DNA of 64,000 nucleotides from Pseudodonghicola xiamenensis DSM 18339 (GCF_000429365.1 NZ_AUBS01000001.1:248001-312000), one strand, 5' to 3'; shown: positions 51,987-62,107, counted from the stretch's first letter. Program-made: numbers and translations. Notes: generated by a model from the letters alone, not told the origin.

Positions 51987-53129
51987 ATGCTTGCGCCCTA
52001 CGCCTCGAAGCCCGAACAAAGCCGTGGCCGGCTGGTTCCGGAAGAGGAAAGCCATTTCCGGTCGCCGTTCCAGCGCGACCGTGACCGGATCATCCACGCC
52101 AGCGCCTTTCGCCGGCTGAAGCACAAGACGCAGGTCTTCGTCGAACATGAGGGCGACAATTATCGCACTCGGCTGACCCATTCGATCGAGGTCGGGCAGG
52201 TGGCGCGCACCGTGGCCGGTGCCCTTGGCCTGAACCAGGAGCTGACCGAGGCGGTGGCGCTGGCCCATGATCTGGGTCACACACCCTTCGGCCACACCGG
52301 AGAGGACGCGCTGCACGCGTTGATGGAGCCCTACGGCGGTTTTGACCACAATGCCCAGGCCATCCGTATCGTCACAAAGCTGGAACGGCATTACGCCGAA
52401 TTCGACGGGCTGAACCTGACTTGGGAAACGCTTGAGGCGATTGCCAAGCACAATGGGCCGGTGGAGGGGGCGCTTCCCTGGGCGTTGGCCGAATGCAACG
52501 CCGCCCTCGACCTTGAGCTTCATACCCATGCCAGTGCCGAGGCGCAGGTGGCGGCCTTGGCCGATGATATCGCCTATAACAATCACGATCTGCACGACGG
52601 GTTGCGCGCCGGTCTCTTCACTGATGAGGAGATCACCGCATTGCCGATGATCGGCCCGGCCTATGCCGAGGTCGACGCGAAATACCCCGGGCTCGACTGG
52701 AACCGTCGCCGGCACGAGGCCCTGCGGCGGGGGTTCGGGGGGATGGTCGGCGATGTGATCGACACTTCGCGCGCGCGGTTGGCCGAAAGCGGCGCCAGCT
52801 CGGTCGAGGAGATCCGCGCGCTTGGTCGCCCGGTGGTGCAATTCTCGCCCGAAATCTGGACGCAACTCAAGGATATCCGCGAATTTCTGTTCCGCCGGAT
52901 GTATCGCGCCCCCAGTGTGATGGTGATCCGCAAGCAGGTTGCCGTGGTGGTGGAGGAGCTGTTCGATCTGTTCCTGCATGATCCCGGGCTGTTGCCGGAG
53001 CGCTGGCTGCATGATCTGGCAATGGCCGAAGGGGACGAGACCGCAGTGGCGCGGATCATTTCGGATTACATCGCCGGGATGACCGACCGCTTCGCGCTGC
53101 ATGAACACGAACGGCTGATGAAACCCTGA
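51987..53129 (+). CDS. dgt: Deoxyguanosinetriphosphate triphosphohydrolase
   Basis: 380 residues of the HD-domain dNTPase family, which removes triphosphate from dNTPs. Metal ligands: RTRLTHSIEVGQVART (first His) and ALAHDLGHTPFGHTGED (His-Asp pair). Further marks: KHNGPVEGALP and LADDIAYNNHDLHDG. ATG 51987 follows AAGGACAAGGAC; a start at 51951 would lack a ribosome site. It is short relative to E. coli Dgt (505) but normal for the alphaproteobacterial type. 19 bases before the antiporter gene. Confidence 0.93.
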   Translation: MLAPYASKPEQSRGRLVPEEESHFRSPFQRDRDRIIHASAFRRLKHKTQVFVEHEGDNYRTRLTHSIEVGQVARTVAGALGLNQELTEAVALAHDLGHTPFGHTGEDALHALMEPYGGFDHNAQAIRIVTKLERHYAEFDGLNLTWETLEAIAKHNGPVEGALPWALAECNAALDLELHTHASAEAQVAALADDIAYNNHDLHDGLRAGLFTDEEITALPMIGPAYAEVDAKYPGLDWNRRRHEALRRGFGGMVGDVIDTSRARLAESGASSVEEIRALGRPVVQFSPEIWTQLKDIREFLFRRMYRAPSVMVIRKQVAVVVEELFDLFLHDPGLLPERWLHDLAMAEGDETAVARIISDYIAGMTDRFALHEHERLMKP

Positions 53130-53148
53130 ACAGAGGAGGGCGCCCTTC

Positions 53149-54993
53149 ATGGTCTCCCCCGCAGATGGTGCCCTGTCGCCGGTGACCGCCTTCGCCCTTG
53201 TCGGTGCGCTTGGCGTCGGGTCGCAATGGCTGGCCTGGAAGCTGCGACTTCCGGCAATCGTGCTGATGCTGCTGGCCGGGCTGCTGATCGGTCCGGTGCT
53301 GGGGGTCTTCGATCCGGCCCGGGATATCGGCGATCTGATGGCGCCGATGATCTCGATCGCGGTGGCGATCATCCTGTTCGAGGGCGGTCTGACGCTGAAC
53401 TTCCACTCGCTCGCTGGCGCGGCGGAAGGTGTGCGCCGGCTGGTGGTGCTCGGGGCGCCGCTGGGCTGGCTGACCTCGGCGCTGGCGCTGCATTTCGTGG
53501 CCGGGCTCGGCTGGGAAAGCGCTGCGGTCTTCGGTGGCATCCTGATCGTGACTGGCCCCACGGTGATCGCGCCTTTGCTGCGCACCGCACGGCTGCAAAA
53601 ACGCCCCTCGGCGCTGCTGCAATGGGAGGCGATCGTCAACGATCCTGTCGGCGCGCTGGCGGCGGTTCTGGCCTTCGAGGTGGTGGTCGTCGTTCATGCC
53701 GATGCCAGTGCCGCCTTTGCCATCTGGGAGCTGTTGCGCGGTATCGCCTTCGCCGCAGTGATCGGGGTGGCCGGGGGCTGGGGGCTTGCCCGCGCCTTTG
53801 AACGTGGCGGGGTTCCCGAATACATGAAGGTGCCGGTGCTCTTTGCCGCGCTGCTGGCAGGCTTTGCTCTGGCCGATGCGCTGTTGCATGAAAGCGGGCT
53901 GCTGACGGTGACGATCATGGGCATCTGGATCGCCAACGCCGGCTTGCCGTCTTACGAGGAAATCCGGCGGTTCAAGGAACATGCCACCATCCTGCTGGTC
54001 TCCGGCGTTTTCATCCTGCTGGCGGCGGGGATGAACCTCGATACGCTTTCGGTGCTCGATTGGCGGGCGGCGGTCTTCGTTGTGGTCCTGATCCTGATTG
54101 CGCGGCCCCTGGCGGTGCTGACGGCGCTGGCCTTCACCAAGGTGCCAAAGCGCGAACGGCTGCTGGTGGCCTTTACCGGCCCGCGCGGTGTGGTGCTGGT
54201 GGCGGTCGCGGGGCTGTTCGGGGAACGGCTGGTGACGCTGGGGGTGGAGGATGCGGGGCGCGTCGCGCCGCTGGCCTTTGTCATCGTTTCCGCCACAGTG
54301 GTGCTGCACGGCTTTACCCTGGCACCGCTGGCGCGGTTGCTGGGGCTGACCGCGACGGGGCGGGGCGGGGTAGTGCTGGTCGGTGGCTCCAGTTTTTCGA
54401 CCGCGCTGGGGGAGGCGCTGGAAAAGCTGGAGATCCCCGTGCTGGTGACCGATACCAATATCATCCGTCTGCGCAGCGCGCGGAATGCGGGGCTCAAGAC
54501 CTTTTATGGCGATATCCTGTCCGAAAGCGCCGAATATGGTCTGGATCTGATCGGCTATGACCGGGTGCTCGCCCTCAGCGAGAACGATGCCTACAACACG
54601 CTGGTCGCCACCGATCTGGCGACGGAATACGGCCGGACCCGTGTGTTCCAGTTGCGCCGCGAGGCGCAGGAGACCCGCCGCCACACCCTGCGCACTACAT
54701 TGGGGGGGCGACGGCTGGCAGGCGGTTTGACCTTTGGCGCGCTGAACCGGTGCATGCATCAGGGCTGGCGTATCCGCACCACCCGGCTGAGCGAGGAGTT
54801 CGGCTATCGCGCCTTCCGCGAGGCTTTTCCCGACAGTGTGCTGATCGGTGAGCTGCCCGAGCGCGGCGACCTTCGCCTGTTCGAGCCGCGCGAGGATGAC
54901 AGCGATCCGAAACTGACCACCGGGGCGCAGGTGATCCATCTGGCACCGCCCGAGGCCGAAGCGGATGCCGCAGCCGCCTCAGCCAGGGCATAG
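53149..54993 (+). CDS. Cation:proton antiporter (CPA family) with C-terminal RCK/TrkA-N domain
   Basis: 614 residues. About 12 membrane helices in residues 10-400 (AIVLMLLAGLLIGPVLGVFD; GGILIVTGPTVIAPLLRTAR; LLQWEAIVNDPVGALAAVLA with the ND motif of the ion site). From about residue 405 a Rossmann-like RCK_N domain follows (GGVVLVGGSSFSTALGEALE), then a C-terminal part that may regulate by nucleotide. Exports Na+ or K+ in exchange for protons. It follows dgt closely and is probably cotranscribed. Confidence 0.9.
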   Translation: MVSPADGALSPVTAFALVGALGVGSQWLAWKLRLPAIVLMLLAGLLIGPVLGVFDPARDIGDLMAPMISIAVAIILFEGGLTLNFHSLAGAAEGVRRLVVLGAPLGWLTSALALHFVAGLGWESAAVFGGILIVTGPTVIAPLLRTARLQKRPSALLQWEAIVNDPVGALAAVLAFEVVVVVHADASAAFAIWELLRGIAFAAVIGVAGGWGLARAFERGGVPEYMKVPVLFAALLAGFALADALLHESGLLTVTIMGIWIANAGLPSYEEIRRFKEHATILLVSGVFILLAAGMNLDTLSVLDWRAAVFVVVLILIARPLAVLTALAFTKVPKRERLLVAFTGPRGVVLVAVAGLFGERLVTLGVEDAGRVAPLAFVIVSATVVLHGFTLAPLARLLGLTATGRGGVVLVGGSSFSTALGEALEKLEIPVLVTDTNIIRLRSARNAGLKTFYGDILSESAEYGLDLIGYDRVLALSENDAYNTLVATDLATEYGRTRVFQLRREAQETRRHTLRTTLGGRRLAGGLTFGALNRCMHQGWRIRTTRLSEEFGYRAFREAFPDSVLIGELPERGDLRLFEPREDDSDPKLTTGAQVIHLAPPEAEADAAAASARA

Positions 54994-55032
54994 ATCGGCC
55001 CGGAAGACTGCGATCGGGGGGGGCGCTCAGGA

Positions 55033-55060
55033 TTGACCTTGGTGGCAAAGATGCTAGACC
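55033..55060 (+). promoter_or_regulatory. Candidate promoter for argS
   Basis: TTGACC (55033-55038) and TAGACC (55055-55060) with 16 bases between, 52 bases before the argS start. The -10 box is weak by E. coli standards, though CTAGAC-type boxes are common in alphaproteobacteria. Confidence 0.4.
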
Positions 55061-55111
55061 CGGCGCGCTCCGGTACTGCCACCACTGCCGTCCTTGAAGG
55101 AAATCTAAGGT

Positions 55112-56857
55112 ATGAACATTTTCGCCGATATCCGCGCGCTCGTGCTAGACAACCTGGCCGTCATGACCTCCGAGGGGCTGCTGCCCGCCGGTCTGTCGTT
55201 TGACAACGTCACGGTGGAACCGCCGCGCGACGCCGCGCATGGGGATATGGCGACCAACGCCGCCATGGTGCTGGCCAAGCCTGCCAAGATGAAACCCCGC
55301 GATATTGCCGAGGCGCTGGCCGCCCGGCTGACCGCCGATGACCGGATCGCGGGGGCCGAGGTGGCCGGCCCCGGTTTTCTGAACCTGCGGATCGAGACGC
55401 GGGTATGGCAGGGGCTGATCGGTGCGGTGCTGGCCGAAGGGACGGCCTATGGCCGGTCGGACCTCGGGCATGGGATGAAGGTCAACGTCGAATATGTCAG
55501 CGCCAACCCGACCGGCCCGCTGCACGTGGGCCATACCCGGGGCGCGGTCTTCGGCGATGCACTGGCGAGCCTGCTGGATTATTCCGGCCATGATGTCACC
55601 CGCGAATATTACATCAACGACGGCGGTGCTCAGGTCGATGTGCTGGCCCGGTCGGTCTATCTGCGCTATCTCGAAGCGCTGGGGGCCGAGGTCGATTTCC
55701 CCGATGGCACCTATCCCGGCGAATATCTGATCGAGGTCGGCAAGACCCTGGCCGAGGAGATCGGCGATCGTTACGTCGATCAACCCGAATCCGTCTGGCT
55801 GGCAGAGCTGCGCGAGTACGCCACCGGCAAGATGATGGCGCTGATCCGCGAGGATCTGGCGGCGCTTGGCGTCAAGATGGATGTCTTCTTCTCGGAAAAG
55901 TCGCTCTATGGCACCGGCAAGATCGAAGATGCGATCGAACATCTGCGCGCCAAGGGGCTGATCTATCGCGGTGTGCTGGAACCGCCGAAGGGCAAGACCC
56001 CGGAAGATTGGGAGCCGCGCGAACAGACGCTGTTCAAGTCGACCGATCATGGCGACGACGTCGACCGGCCGATCATGAAATCGGACGGCAGTTGGACCTA
56101 TTTCGCCCCCGATATCGCCTATCACTATGACAAGATCACCCGCGGTTTCGATGAGTTGATCGACATCTTCGGGGCCGATCACGGCGGCTATGTCAAACGG
56201 ATGAAGGCGGCTGTTTCGGCGCTGTCCGAAGGCAAGGTGCCGGTCGACATCAAGCTGACCCAGCTGGTGAAGCTGTGGAAGAACGGCGAGCCGTTCAAGA
56301 TGTCGAAGCGGGCAGGGAACTTTGTCACCCTGCGCGACGTGGTCGATCAGGTCGGCCCCGATGTGACCCGTTTCGTCATGCTGACCCGCAAGAACGACGC
56401 GCCGCTGGATTTCGACTTCGACAAGGTGCTGGAGCAAAGCCGCGAGAACCCGGTGTTCTACGTGCAATACGCCAACGCCCGGGTGATGAGCGTGATGCGC
56501 AAGGCGACCGAGGCGGGGATCGCCGTCGATGATGCCACGCTGCGGGCTGCCGATCTGGGACTGATCGGCCATGACGCCGAACTGACGGTGGCCAAGAAGC
56601 TGGCCGAATGGCCGCGTCTGGTGGAAACCGCTGCCCGCGCGCATGAACCGCATCGGATCGCCTTCTACCTCAACGAACTGGCCAGCGATTTCCACGCGCT
56701 GTGGAACCGCGGCAACGATGTGGTCGAGCTGCGTTTCGTGCAAGAGGGCGATGCGGCAACAAGCCAGGCAAAAATGGCCCTGGCACGCGCCGTTTCCGTT
56801 GTTATTTCCGCAGGCCTTGGTATTCTTGGGGTCACGCCGGCGCAGGAGATGCGATAA
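55112..56857 (+). CDS. argS: Arginyl-tRNA synthetase
   Basis: 581-residue class I synthetase that charges tRNA-Arg. Add1 N-terminal domain (about 1-100), the HIGH-type motif HVGHTRG near residue 136 in [13 protein letters not shown], and the KMSKR motif in [10 protein letters not shown] near residue 395. The C-terminal anticodon-binding (DALR) domain ends with [23 protein letters not shown] 55112 has AAGGAAATC upstream. It leads a gene string that continues through the SPOR protein, nagZ and scpAB. Confidence 0.97.
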   Translation: MNIFADIRALVLDNLAVMTSEGLLPAGLSFDNVTVEPPRDAAHGDMATNAAMVLAKPAKMKPRDIAEALAARLTADDRIAGAEVAGPGFLNLRIETRVWQGLIGAVLAEGTAYGRSDLGHGMKVNVEYVSANPTGPLHVGHTRGAVFGDALASLLDYSGHDVTREYYINDGGAQVDVLARSVYLRYLEALGAEVDFPDGTYPGEYLIEVGKTLAEEIGDRYVDQPESVWLAELREYATGKMMALIREDLAALGVKMDVFFSEKSLYGTGKIEDAIEHLRAKGLIYRGVLEPPKGKTPEDWEPREQTLFKSTDHGDDVDRPIMKSDGSWTYFAPDIAYHYDKITRGFDELIDIFGADHGGYVKRMKAAVSALSEGKVPVDIKLTQLVKLWKNGEPFKMSKRAGNFVTLRDVVDQVGPDVTRFVMLTRKNDAPLDFDFDKVLEQSRENPVFYVQYANARVMSVMRKATEAGIAVDDATLRAADLGLIGHDAELTVAKKLAEWPRLVETAARAHEPHRIAFYLNELASDFHALWNRGNDVVELRFVQEGDAATSQAKMALARAVSVVISAGLGILGVTPAQEMR

Positions 56858-56947
56858 GCAAATCGCCCGAACCGCCGGCCCGAGGCAGTTAAGCAAGTGA
56901 ACCCGGAGCGTGGGACATGACCTGCGCCACAGGGCAGTGAGGCGGAT

Positions 56948-57964
56948 ATGGCGGATAACGAGTACACCTATGGCGTGTATGGGGAAGAGCTCTATGCGGA
57001 GGATTACGCTCCGCAGGAGGGCGCGAACCTTGCACCGGCACGGGAAGGGCGCGGTTTCAGTCGTGTCGTGAACATCGCCGGGGCGGTGGCTTCTCTGGCG
57101 CTGGTGGTGGGCGTTGGCGTCTGGGGCTACAAGCTGATGGTCCGCGATGTCAGCGGCGTACCGGTGGTGCGCGCGCTGGCGGGGCCGATGCGGGTGTCCC
57201 CCGAGGACCCGGGCGGTCAGCCGGCTGATCACATGGGGCTTGCCGTCAACGAGATCGCCGCCGGCCAAGGCGCCAGCGAGGAACTGCCCGAACGGCTGAC
57301 GCTGGCACCGCGCCCGGTGCATCTGTCCGATGAGGACACGCCGATGACTGGCGAGGAGGAAACTGTCGTTGCCGCCTCAGCCGATGCGCAGGCGGTTGAA
57401 AAATTCCGGGATGGGTCGATTGACGCCTTGGTGCGGCAGTTGACCGATGGCGTCGACCCGCTTGATGGGGGCGAGGATGCCGATGAGACCATGGCCATGG
57501 GCGAGGAAACTGCTGATGATCGGATCGGAGCCGAGCTTGCCGGGCTCGATCCCGAACTTCTGAACGCGCCGGGCATCAAGGTCTCGCCGCGCCCGATGGA
57601 GCGGCCGCTGCGTCTGGCCTCTGCGCGGGCCGATGTGGCCGAGGCACTGGAGACGGCGCAAAACGTGATGGCCTCGAGCGGGGCGGCTGAGATCGAGGCA
57701 AGCTCTCTGTCTGCCGGCACCCGTCTGGCCCAGCTCGGGGCTTATGATAGCCCCGAGATTGCGCGCGAGGAATGGGAAAAGCTGTTCGGCCGGTTCGGGG
57801 ATTACATGGACGGCAAGAAACGGGTGATCCAGAAGGCCAGCAGTGGCGGGCGCACCTTCTATCGGCTGCGTGCCATGGGCTTCGATGACCTGAGCGATGC
57901 GCGCCGGTTCTGTTCCGCCCTGGTCGCCGAAAATGCCGATTGCATCCCGGTGACCGTGCGGTGA
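56948..57964 (+). CDS. SPOR-domain membrane protein
   Basis: 338 residues. Acidic, tyrosine-rich cytoplasmic N-terminus (YTYGVYGEELYAEDYAP), one membrane helix at about 40-60 (VVNIAGAVASLALVVGVGVW), a long low-complexity acidic linker, and a C-terminal SPOR domain (about 258-338; RLAQLGAYDSPEIAREEWEK; GRTFYRLRAMGF). SPOR domains bind denuded septal glycan, so it probably acts in division. Its stop overlaps the GTG of nagZ (GTGA). Confidence 0.88.
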   Translation: MADNEYTYGVYGEELYAEDYAPQEGANLAPAREGRGFSRVVNIAGAVASLALVVGVGVWGYKLMVRDVSGVPVVRALAGPMRVSPEDPGGQPADHMGLAVNEIAAGQGASEELPERLTLAPRPVHLSDEDTPMTGEEETVVAASADAQAVEKFRDGSIDALVRQLTDGVDPLDGGEDADETMAMGEETADDRIGAELAGLDPELLNAPGIKVSPRPMERPLRLASARADVAEALETAQNVMASSGAAEIEASSLSAGTRLAQLGAYDSPEIAREEWEKLFGRFGDYMDGKKRVIQKASSGGRTFYRLRAMGFDDLSDARRFCSALVAENADCIPVTVR

Positions 57965-58968
57965 GGTTCGGTGCTACGATTCTGGATGCCGAGGGGCTGC
58001 GCCTCTCGGCTGACGAGATTTCCCTGTTTCGTGACACCAACCCTTTCGGGTTCATCCTGTTCGCGCGCAATATCGACGGTCCGGATCAGATCCGGGCGCT
58101 GTGCGATGACATGCGCGAGGCGGTCGGGCGCGAGGCGCCGATCCTGATCGACCAGGAAGGCGGTCGGGTGCAGCGGCTGCGCGCGCCGCTCTGGCGCGAA
58201 TGGTTGCCGCCGCTGGATCACGTCGCGCGCGCCGGTGAGGATGCCGAGCGGGCGATGTTCCTGCGCTATCGTCTGATCGCGGCTGAACTGCGCGATCTGG
58301 GCATCGACACCGATTGTGCCCCGATGGCCGATCTGGCCGGCGCAGAGACGCATCCCTTCCTGAAGAACCGCTGCTATGGCTCTGATCCCGAAACCGTGGC
58401 GCGGCTGGCGCGCGCGGTGGCCGATGGGCTGATGGCGGGCGGTGTGTTGCCGGTGCTGAAACATATCCCCGGCCATGGCCGCGCCACCCAGGACAGCCAT
58501 TTCGATCTGCCCCATGTCGCTGCCGATGCCGAAGAGCTGGACGATACCGATTTCGCCGCCTTTCGCATGCTGAACGATCTGCCGATGGGGATGACCGCGC
58601 ATCTGGTCTATGAGGCGCTTGATGATCGCCCGGCGACGCTGTCGCCTGCGGTGATGGCGATGATCCGCGATCAGATCGGCTTTGACGGGCTGATCATGAC
58701 GGACGATATCTCGATGAAGGCGCTCAGGGGAGATTTGGCCGATCTGTCGCGTGCCTCGCTGGCTGCGGGCTGCGGTGTGGTGCTCTTGTGCAATGCCTCG
58801 CTGGAGGAGCGCCGCGCCGTGGCCGAGGCCGCCGGAGAGATGACCGAGACCGCCCAGGCCCGGGCCGAGGCTGCGCTTGCCGCCCGTCAGGCGCCCGAAA
58901 CGCTTGACATTCAGGCCGCCGAAGACGAGCTTTCCCGCCTCATGGGCGGACAGGTCTATGGCGGATAG
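57961..58968 (+). CDS. nagZ: Beta-N-acetylhexosaminidase (glycoside hydrolase family 3)
   Basis: 335 residues from GTG 57961, overlapping the upstream stop. Removes GlcNAc from anhydro-muropeptides in cell-wall recycling. Family marks: NPFGFILFARNID, LIDQEGGRVQRLR, the KHIPGHGRATQDSHFDLP block with the catalytic His of NagZ, and the nucleophile aspartate in IMTDDISMKAL. It overlaps scpA by 11 bases. The gene order nagZ-scpA-scpB is common in alphaproteobacteria. Confidence 0.95.
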   Translation: MRFGATILDAEGLRLSADEISLFRDTNPFGFILFARNIDGPDQIRALCDDMREAVGREAPILIDQEGGRVQRLRAPLWREWLPPLDHVARAGEDAERAMFLRYRLIAAELRDLGIDTDCAPMADLAGAETHPFLKNRCYGSDPETVARLARAVADGLMAGGVLPVLKHIPGHGRATQDSHFDLPHVAADAEELDDTDFAAFRMLNDLPMGMTAHLVYEALDDRPATLSPAVMAMIRDQIGFDGLIMTDDISMKALRGDLADLSRASLAAGCGVVLLCNASLEERRAVAEAAGEMTETAQARAEAALAARQAPETLDIQAAEDELSRLMGGQVYGG

Positions 58969-59755
58969 AGACCTTTTTGAAGAAGATGACCGGCTGTCAG
59001 TGACCGAACGCCTCGCGGCGGAGGCGCTGATTGTCGATGTCGATGGGTTCGAAGGCCCGTTGGACGTGCTGCTGATGCTGTCGCGCACGCAAAAGGTCGA
59101 TCTGCGCAAGATTTCGGTGCTGCATCTGGCGCGGCAATACCTGTCCTTTGTCGAAAGGGCGAAGGCGCTCAGGATCGAGCTGGCCGCTGACTATCTGGTG
59201 ATGGCGGCCTGGCTGGCCTTTCTCAAATCGCGGCTGCTGCTGCCGCCCGATCCCACCGAAGACGGCCCCTCGGGCGAGGAACTGGCGGCGCATCTGGCCT
59301 TTCAACTGGAACGGTTGCAGGCGATGCGCGATGTGGCGGCGCGCCTGATGGCCCGCGATCAGAAGGGCCGTGATTTCTTTGTGCGCGGGCAGGGCGAGGA
59401 TGTGATGCGCATCCGCACCGTCACTTATTCGGCGACACTGCTCGATCTGATGCAGGGCTATGCCCGGGTGCGCACACGGGATGAATTCCGCCCCTTCGTG
59501 ATGGACCGTCACAACGTTTTCACCATGGAACAGGCCCTGGACCGGATGCGGCCGCTGATCGGCTTTGCCGGCGACTGGACCGATCTGACCAGCTATCTGC
59601 CCGATGGTTGGGAGAATGATCCAGTGCGCCGTCGCTCGGCCACGGCGGCGACCTTTGCCGCCTCGCTGGAGCTGGTCAAGGAGGGGCATATGGAGATCCG
59701 GCAGACCGAGACCTTCGCCCCGATCCAGTTGCGCAGAAAGGACAAGTCAGAGTGA
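58958..59755 (+). CDS. scpA: Segregation and condensation protein A
   Basis: 265 residues of the kleisin family. N-terminal FEGPLDVLLMLSRTQKVDLR is the diagnostic block that contacts the SMC neck; YLVMAAWLAFLKSRLLLP follows; the C-terminal winged helix (ATFAASLELVKEGHMEIRQ) binds the SMC head. ATG 58958 lies within the end of nagZ and overlaps it by 11 bases; a longer start would lie deep in nagZ. Its stop overlaps scpB by four bases. Confidence 0.95.
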   Translation: MADRDLFEEDDRLSVTERLAAEALIVDVDGFEGPLDVLLMLSRTQKVDLRKISVLHLARQYLSFVERAKALRIELAADYLVMAAWLAFLKSRLLLPPDPTEDGPSGEELAAHLAFQLERLQAMRDVAARLMARDQKGRDFFVRGQGEDVMRIRTVTYSATLLDLMQGYARVRTRDEFRPFVMDRHNVFTMEQALDRMRPLIGFAGDWTDLTSYLPDGWENDPVRRRSATAATFAASLELVKEGHMEIRQTETFAPIQLRRKDKSE

Positions 59756-60426
59756 GCGACCAGCAGGAGCGTGAGGAGCCCAGAGAGGCCCCCCTTTTCG
59801 AAGCGCCGCCGATCGAGGAACAGGAACGTATGGTCGAGGCGGTGTTGTTCGCCAGCGCCGAGCCGGTCACCGTGCGTGATCTCGAAGCGCGAATGCCGCA
59901 CGGCTGCGATCCGGCCGAGGCGCTGGTGCGCCTGCGCCAGCGTTATCAGGGGCGCGGCGTGCAGGTGGTGCGGGTCGGCGATGCCTGGGCGATCCGGACC
60001 GCCCCCGACATGGGCTTTCTGATGCAGAAGGAAACGGTGGAGGTGCGCAAGCTGTCGCGCGCCGCGATCGAGACGCTTGCCATCGTCGCCTATCATCAGC
60101 CCTGTACCCGGGCGGAGATCGAGGAAATCCGCGGTGTGTCGGTCAGCAGGGGCACCATCGACCAGCTTCTTGAAATGGAATGGATCCGCTTTGGCCGCCG
60201 TAAGATGACGCCAGGGCGTCCGGTCACCTTCGTGGTGACCGAGGAGTTTCTCGATCACTTCGGGTTGGAAACCGCCCGCGATCTGCCGGGGCTGAAGGAT
60301 CTGCGGGCCGCAGGCCTGCTGGAGAACCGTCCGCCGCCGGGCGCGATCCCTCTTGGCAAGAGCGAGGACGACGAGGACGAGCTGAACAGCCCGGAAACCG
60401 GCCAGACCGAGCTGTTCGAGGATTAA
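59752..60426 (+). CDS. scpB: Segregation and condensation protein B
   Basis: 224 residues from GTG 59752 (GTGA overlap with scpA). Two winged-helix domains: VEAVLFASAEPVTVRDLEAR and LSRAAIETLAIVAYHQPCTR followed by GVSVSRGTIDQLLEMEWIRF. The C-terminal tail is acidic (KSEDDEDELNSPE). Dimeric partner of ScpA in the SMC complex that organises chromosomes. Confidence 0.95.
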   Translation: MSDQQEREEPREAPLFEAPPIEEQERMVEAVLFASAEPVTVRDLEARMPHGCDPAEALVRLRQRYQGRGVQVVRVGDAWAIRTAPDMGFLMQKETVEVRKLSRAAIETLAIVAYHQPCTRAEIEEIRGVSVSRGTIDQLLEMEWIRFGRRKMTPGRPVTFVVTEEFLDHFGLETARDLPGLKDLRAAGLLENRPPPGAIPLGKSEDDEDELNSPETGQTELFED

Positions 60427-60522
60427 TTTTCCCGAAAAGTCGGCGGCAGGCCCTGAAATTCGCACATTTCACGCTTAGGTTAGGGATCAGCCGCCAGGGA
60501 CAGAAACGAAGGACGTGCCGGA

Positions 60523-60801
60523 ATGAACTTGAATCAGATCATCAACATGATCCTGCGGCAGGTGATGCATCGGCTCGTTCGCGGCGGGGTGAACGCGGGT
60601 ATCGATGCGGCCTCTTCCCTGGGCAAGAAGCAAAGGCGTCGCTCGCCGCAGGCGGGGCCGGATCGCTATGGTCAGGGCGCGGATGAGGCCACCCGGGCCG
60701 AGATGGGGCAACAGCAGCAGACCAGCGCGGAAGAACGCGAACGTATTCGCCGCATTCGTCAGGCACGCCGCGCCGCCCGCGCCGCTGACAACAAGCACTG
60801 A
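60523..60801 (+). CDS. Small basic protein downstream of scpB
   Basis: 92 residues. Helical N-terminus (MNLNQIINMILRQVMHRLVR), a flexible middle (SPQAGPDRYGQGADEATRAE) and a highly charged helical end (SAEERERIRRIRQARRAARA). GAAGGACG precedes the start. I recall similar proteins after scpB in Rhodobacteraceae but no named family or function. A short dyad TGAAAT-N6-ATTTCA lies upstream (60454-60471). Confidence 0.75.
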   Translation: MNLNQIINMILRQVMHRLVRGGVNAGIDAASSLGKKQRRRSPQAGPDRYGQGADEATRAEMGQQQQTSAEERERIRRIRQARRAARAADNKH

Positions 60802-60840
60802 AATCGGTTCGCCTGTCCGCGGAACCGGGGCGCGCCGGGC

Positions 60841-61917
60841 TCAGTCGGCGCGGAAGTGCTTTGACAGCTTCAGTCCCTGGCCCTGATAGTTCGACGCGAT
60901 CCCGGCGCCATAGAGGCGGCTGGGGGGCTGAGACATGTGTTCATAGACCAGACGGCCCACCACTTGCCCGTGTTCCAGCACGAAGGGCGCCTCGTGGCAG
61001 CGGACTTCGAGCACACCGCGCGCCCCGGCACCACCAGCCCCGGCGTGGCCAAAGCCTGGATCGAAGAAGCCGGCGTAATGGACACGGAATTCCCCCACCA
61101 TGGCGACATAGGGCGCCATCTCGGCGGCATAGTCGGGCGGGATATGCACCGCCTCGCGGCTGACCAGGATATAGAAGGCGCCCGGGTCCAGGATGATATG
61201 GCCGGTGGTCGTGCGGATCTCTTCCCAGAATTCGGCGGGATCATAGGCGCCAATGCGGTCGAGGTCGATCACCCCGGTGTGGGGCTTGGCGCGATAGCCG
61301 ACCAGATCGGAGCCCCGCGGGTGCAGGTCGACGGAAAACCCCAGCCCCTGTTCGATCACCGCAGGCCCGTCGACCAGCGGGGTTTCGGCGTGCAGGGTGC
61401 GCAGGGCGTCGTCGCTGAGCATGGATTGACCGCGTCGGAAGCGAATCTGATTGAGCCGCATGCCAGGCCGCACCAGGACCGAAAAGCTGCGCGGGCAGAT
61501 TTCGGCATAAAGCGGGCCGTGATACCCGGCGGGAATCCTGTCGAATTCGGTGCCTTCGTCGATGATCGTCCGGGTCAGCAGATCGAGCCGCCCGGTGGAG
61601 CTTTTGGCGTTGGCGACAGCCGTCATGTCGTCGGGCAGGGCCAGCGATTCGGCCAGCGGCACCAGATAGACGCAACCCTTTTCCAGTACTGCGCCATGGG
61701 TCAGGTCGATTCGGTGCATTTCGAATTCGCGCAGACGGTCTTCGACGCTATGGCCCTGGCCAGCAAGGAAGGAGGCGCGCACGCGATAGGCGACAGTGCC
61801 CAGTCGCAGATCGAGACTGGCGGGCTGGACCTGTGCGTCCAGTACCGGATCTTCGGCATGGATCGCGCCGCTGGCCAGCATGTCGCGGATTTGATGATCG
61901 GGGCAAACGCCTGTCAT
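60841..61917 (-). CDS. dcd: 2'-deoxycytidine 5'-triphosphate deaminase, long duplicated form
   Basis: 358 residues, about twice the size of E. coli Dcd, with two dUTPase-like halves: QPASLDLRLGTVAYRVRASF and VANAKSSTGRLDLLTRTIID in the first; FWEEIRTTTGHIILDPGAFY and HYAGFFDPGFGHAGAGGAGA in the second. Converts dCTP to dUTP for thymidylate synthesis. It is 55 bases downstream of tRNA-Pro on the same strand with no terminator between, so it may share the transcript. Confidence 0.9.
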   Translation of the reverse strand: MTGVCPDHQIRDMLASGAIHAEDPVLDAQVQPASLDLRLGTVAYRVRASFLAGQGHSVEDRLREFEMHRIDLTHGAVLEKGCVYLVPLAESLALPDDMTAVANAKSSTGRLDLLTRTIIDEGTEFDRIPAGYHGPLYAEICPRSFSVLVRPGMRLNQIRFRRGQSMLSDDALRTLHAETPLVDGPAVIEQGLGFSVDLHPRGSDLVGYRAKPHTGVIDLDRIGAYDPAEFWEEIRTTTGHIILDPGAFYILVSREAVHIPPDYAAEMAPYVAMVGEFRVHYAGFFDPGFGHAGAGGAGARGVLEVRCHEAPFVLEHGQVVGRLVYEHMSQPPSRLYGAGIASNYQGQGLKLSKHFRAD

Positions 61918-61972
61918 AAGCCTGTCCTGTCCTGTTGTGGAAGGCGGCTGAAGTGGTAACGCTTGTAGAATT

Positions 61973-62049
61973 TGGTCGGGCTAGCAGGACTCGAACCTGC
62001 GACCTTCCGTCCCCCAGACGGACGCGCTACCAGGCTGCGCCATAGCCCG
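61973..62049 (-). tRNA. tRNA-Pro (anticodon GGG)
   Basis: 77 bases. Acceptor arms CGGGCTA / TAGCCCG with discriminator A and an encoded CCA. Anticodon loop CTGGGGG between TCCGT and ACGGA arms; T-arm GCAGGTTCGAGTCCTGC is regular. D-arm GGCGCAGCCTGGTAGCGC includes the GG pair. Reads CCC and CCU codons. Confidence 0.97.
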
Positions 62050-62107
62050 ACGTGGGGGTCTTCATACTGTATTTGGGGGCAGGGGCAAGGGGGTGAAACA
62101 AAGATTT

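Noticed and set aside
61973..62049. Integration site of a mobile element at tRNA-Pro
   Set aside because: No integrase gene and no second copy of the tRNA 3' end were seen in the window.
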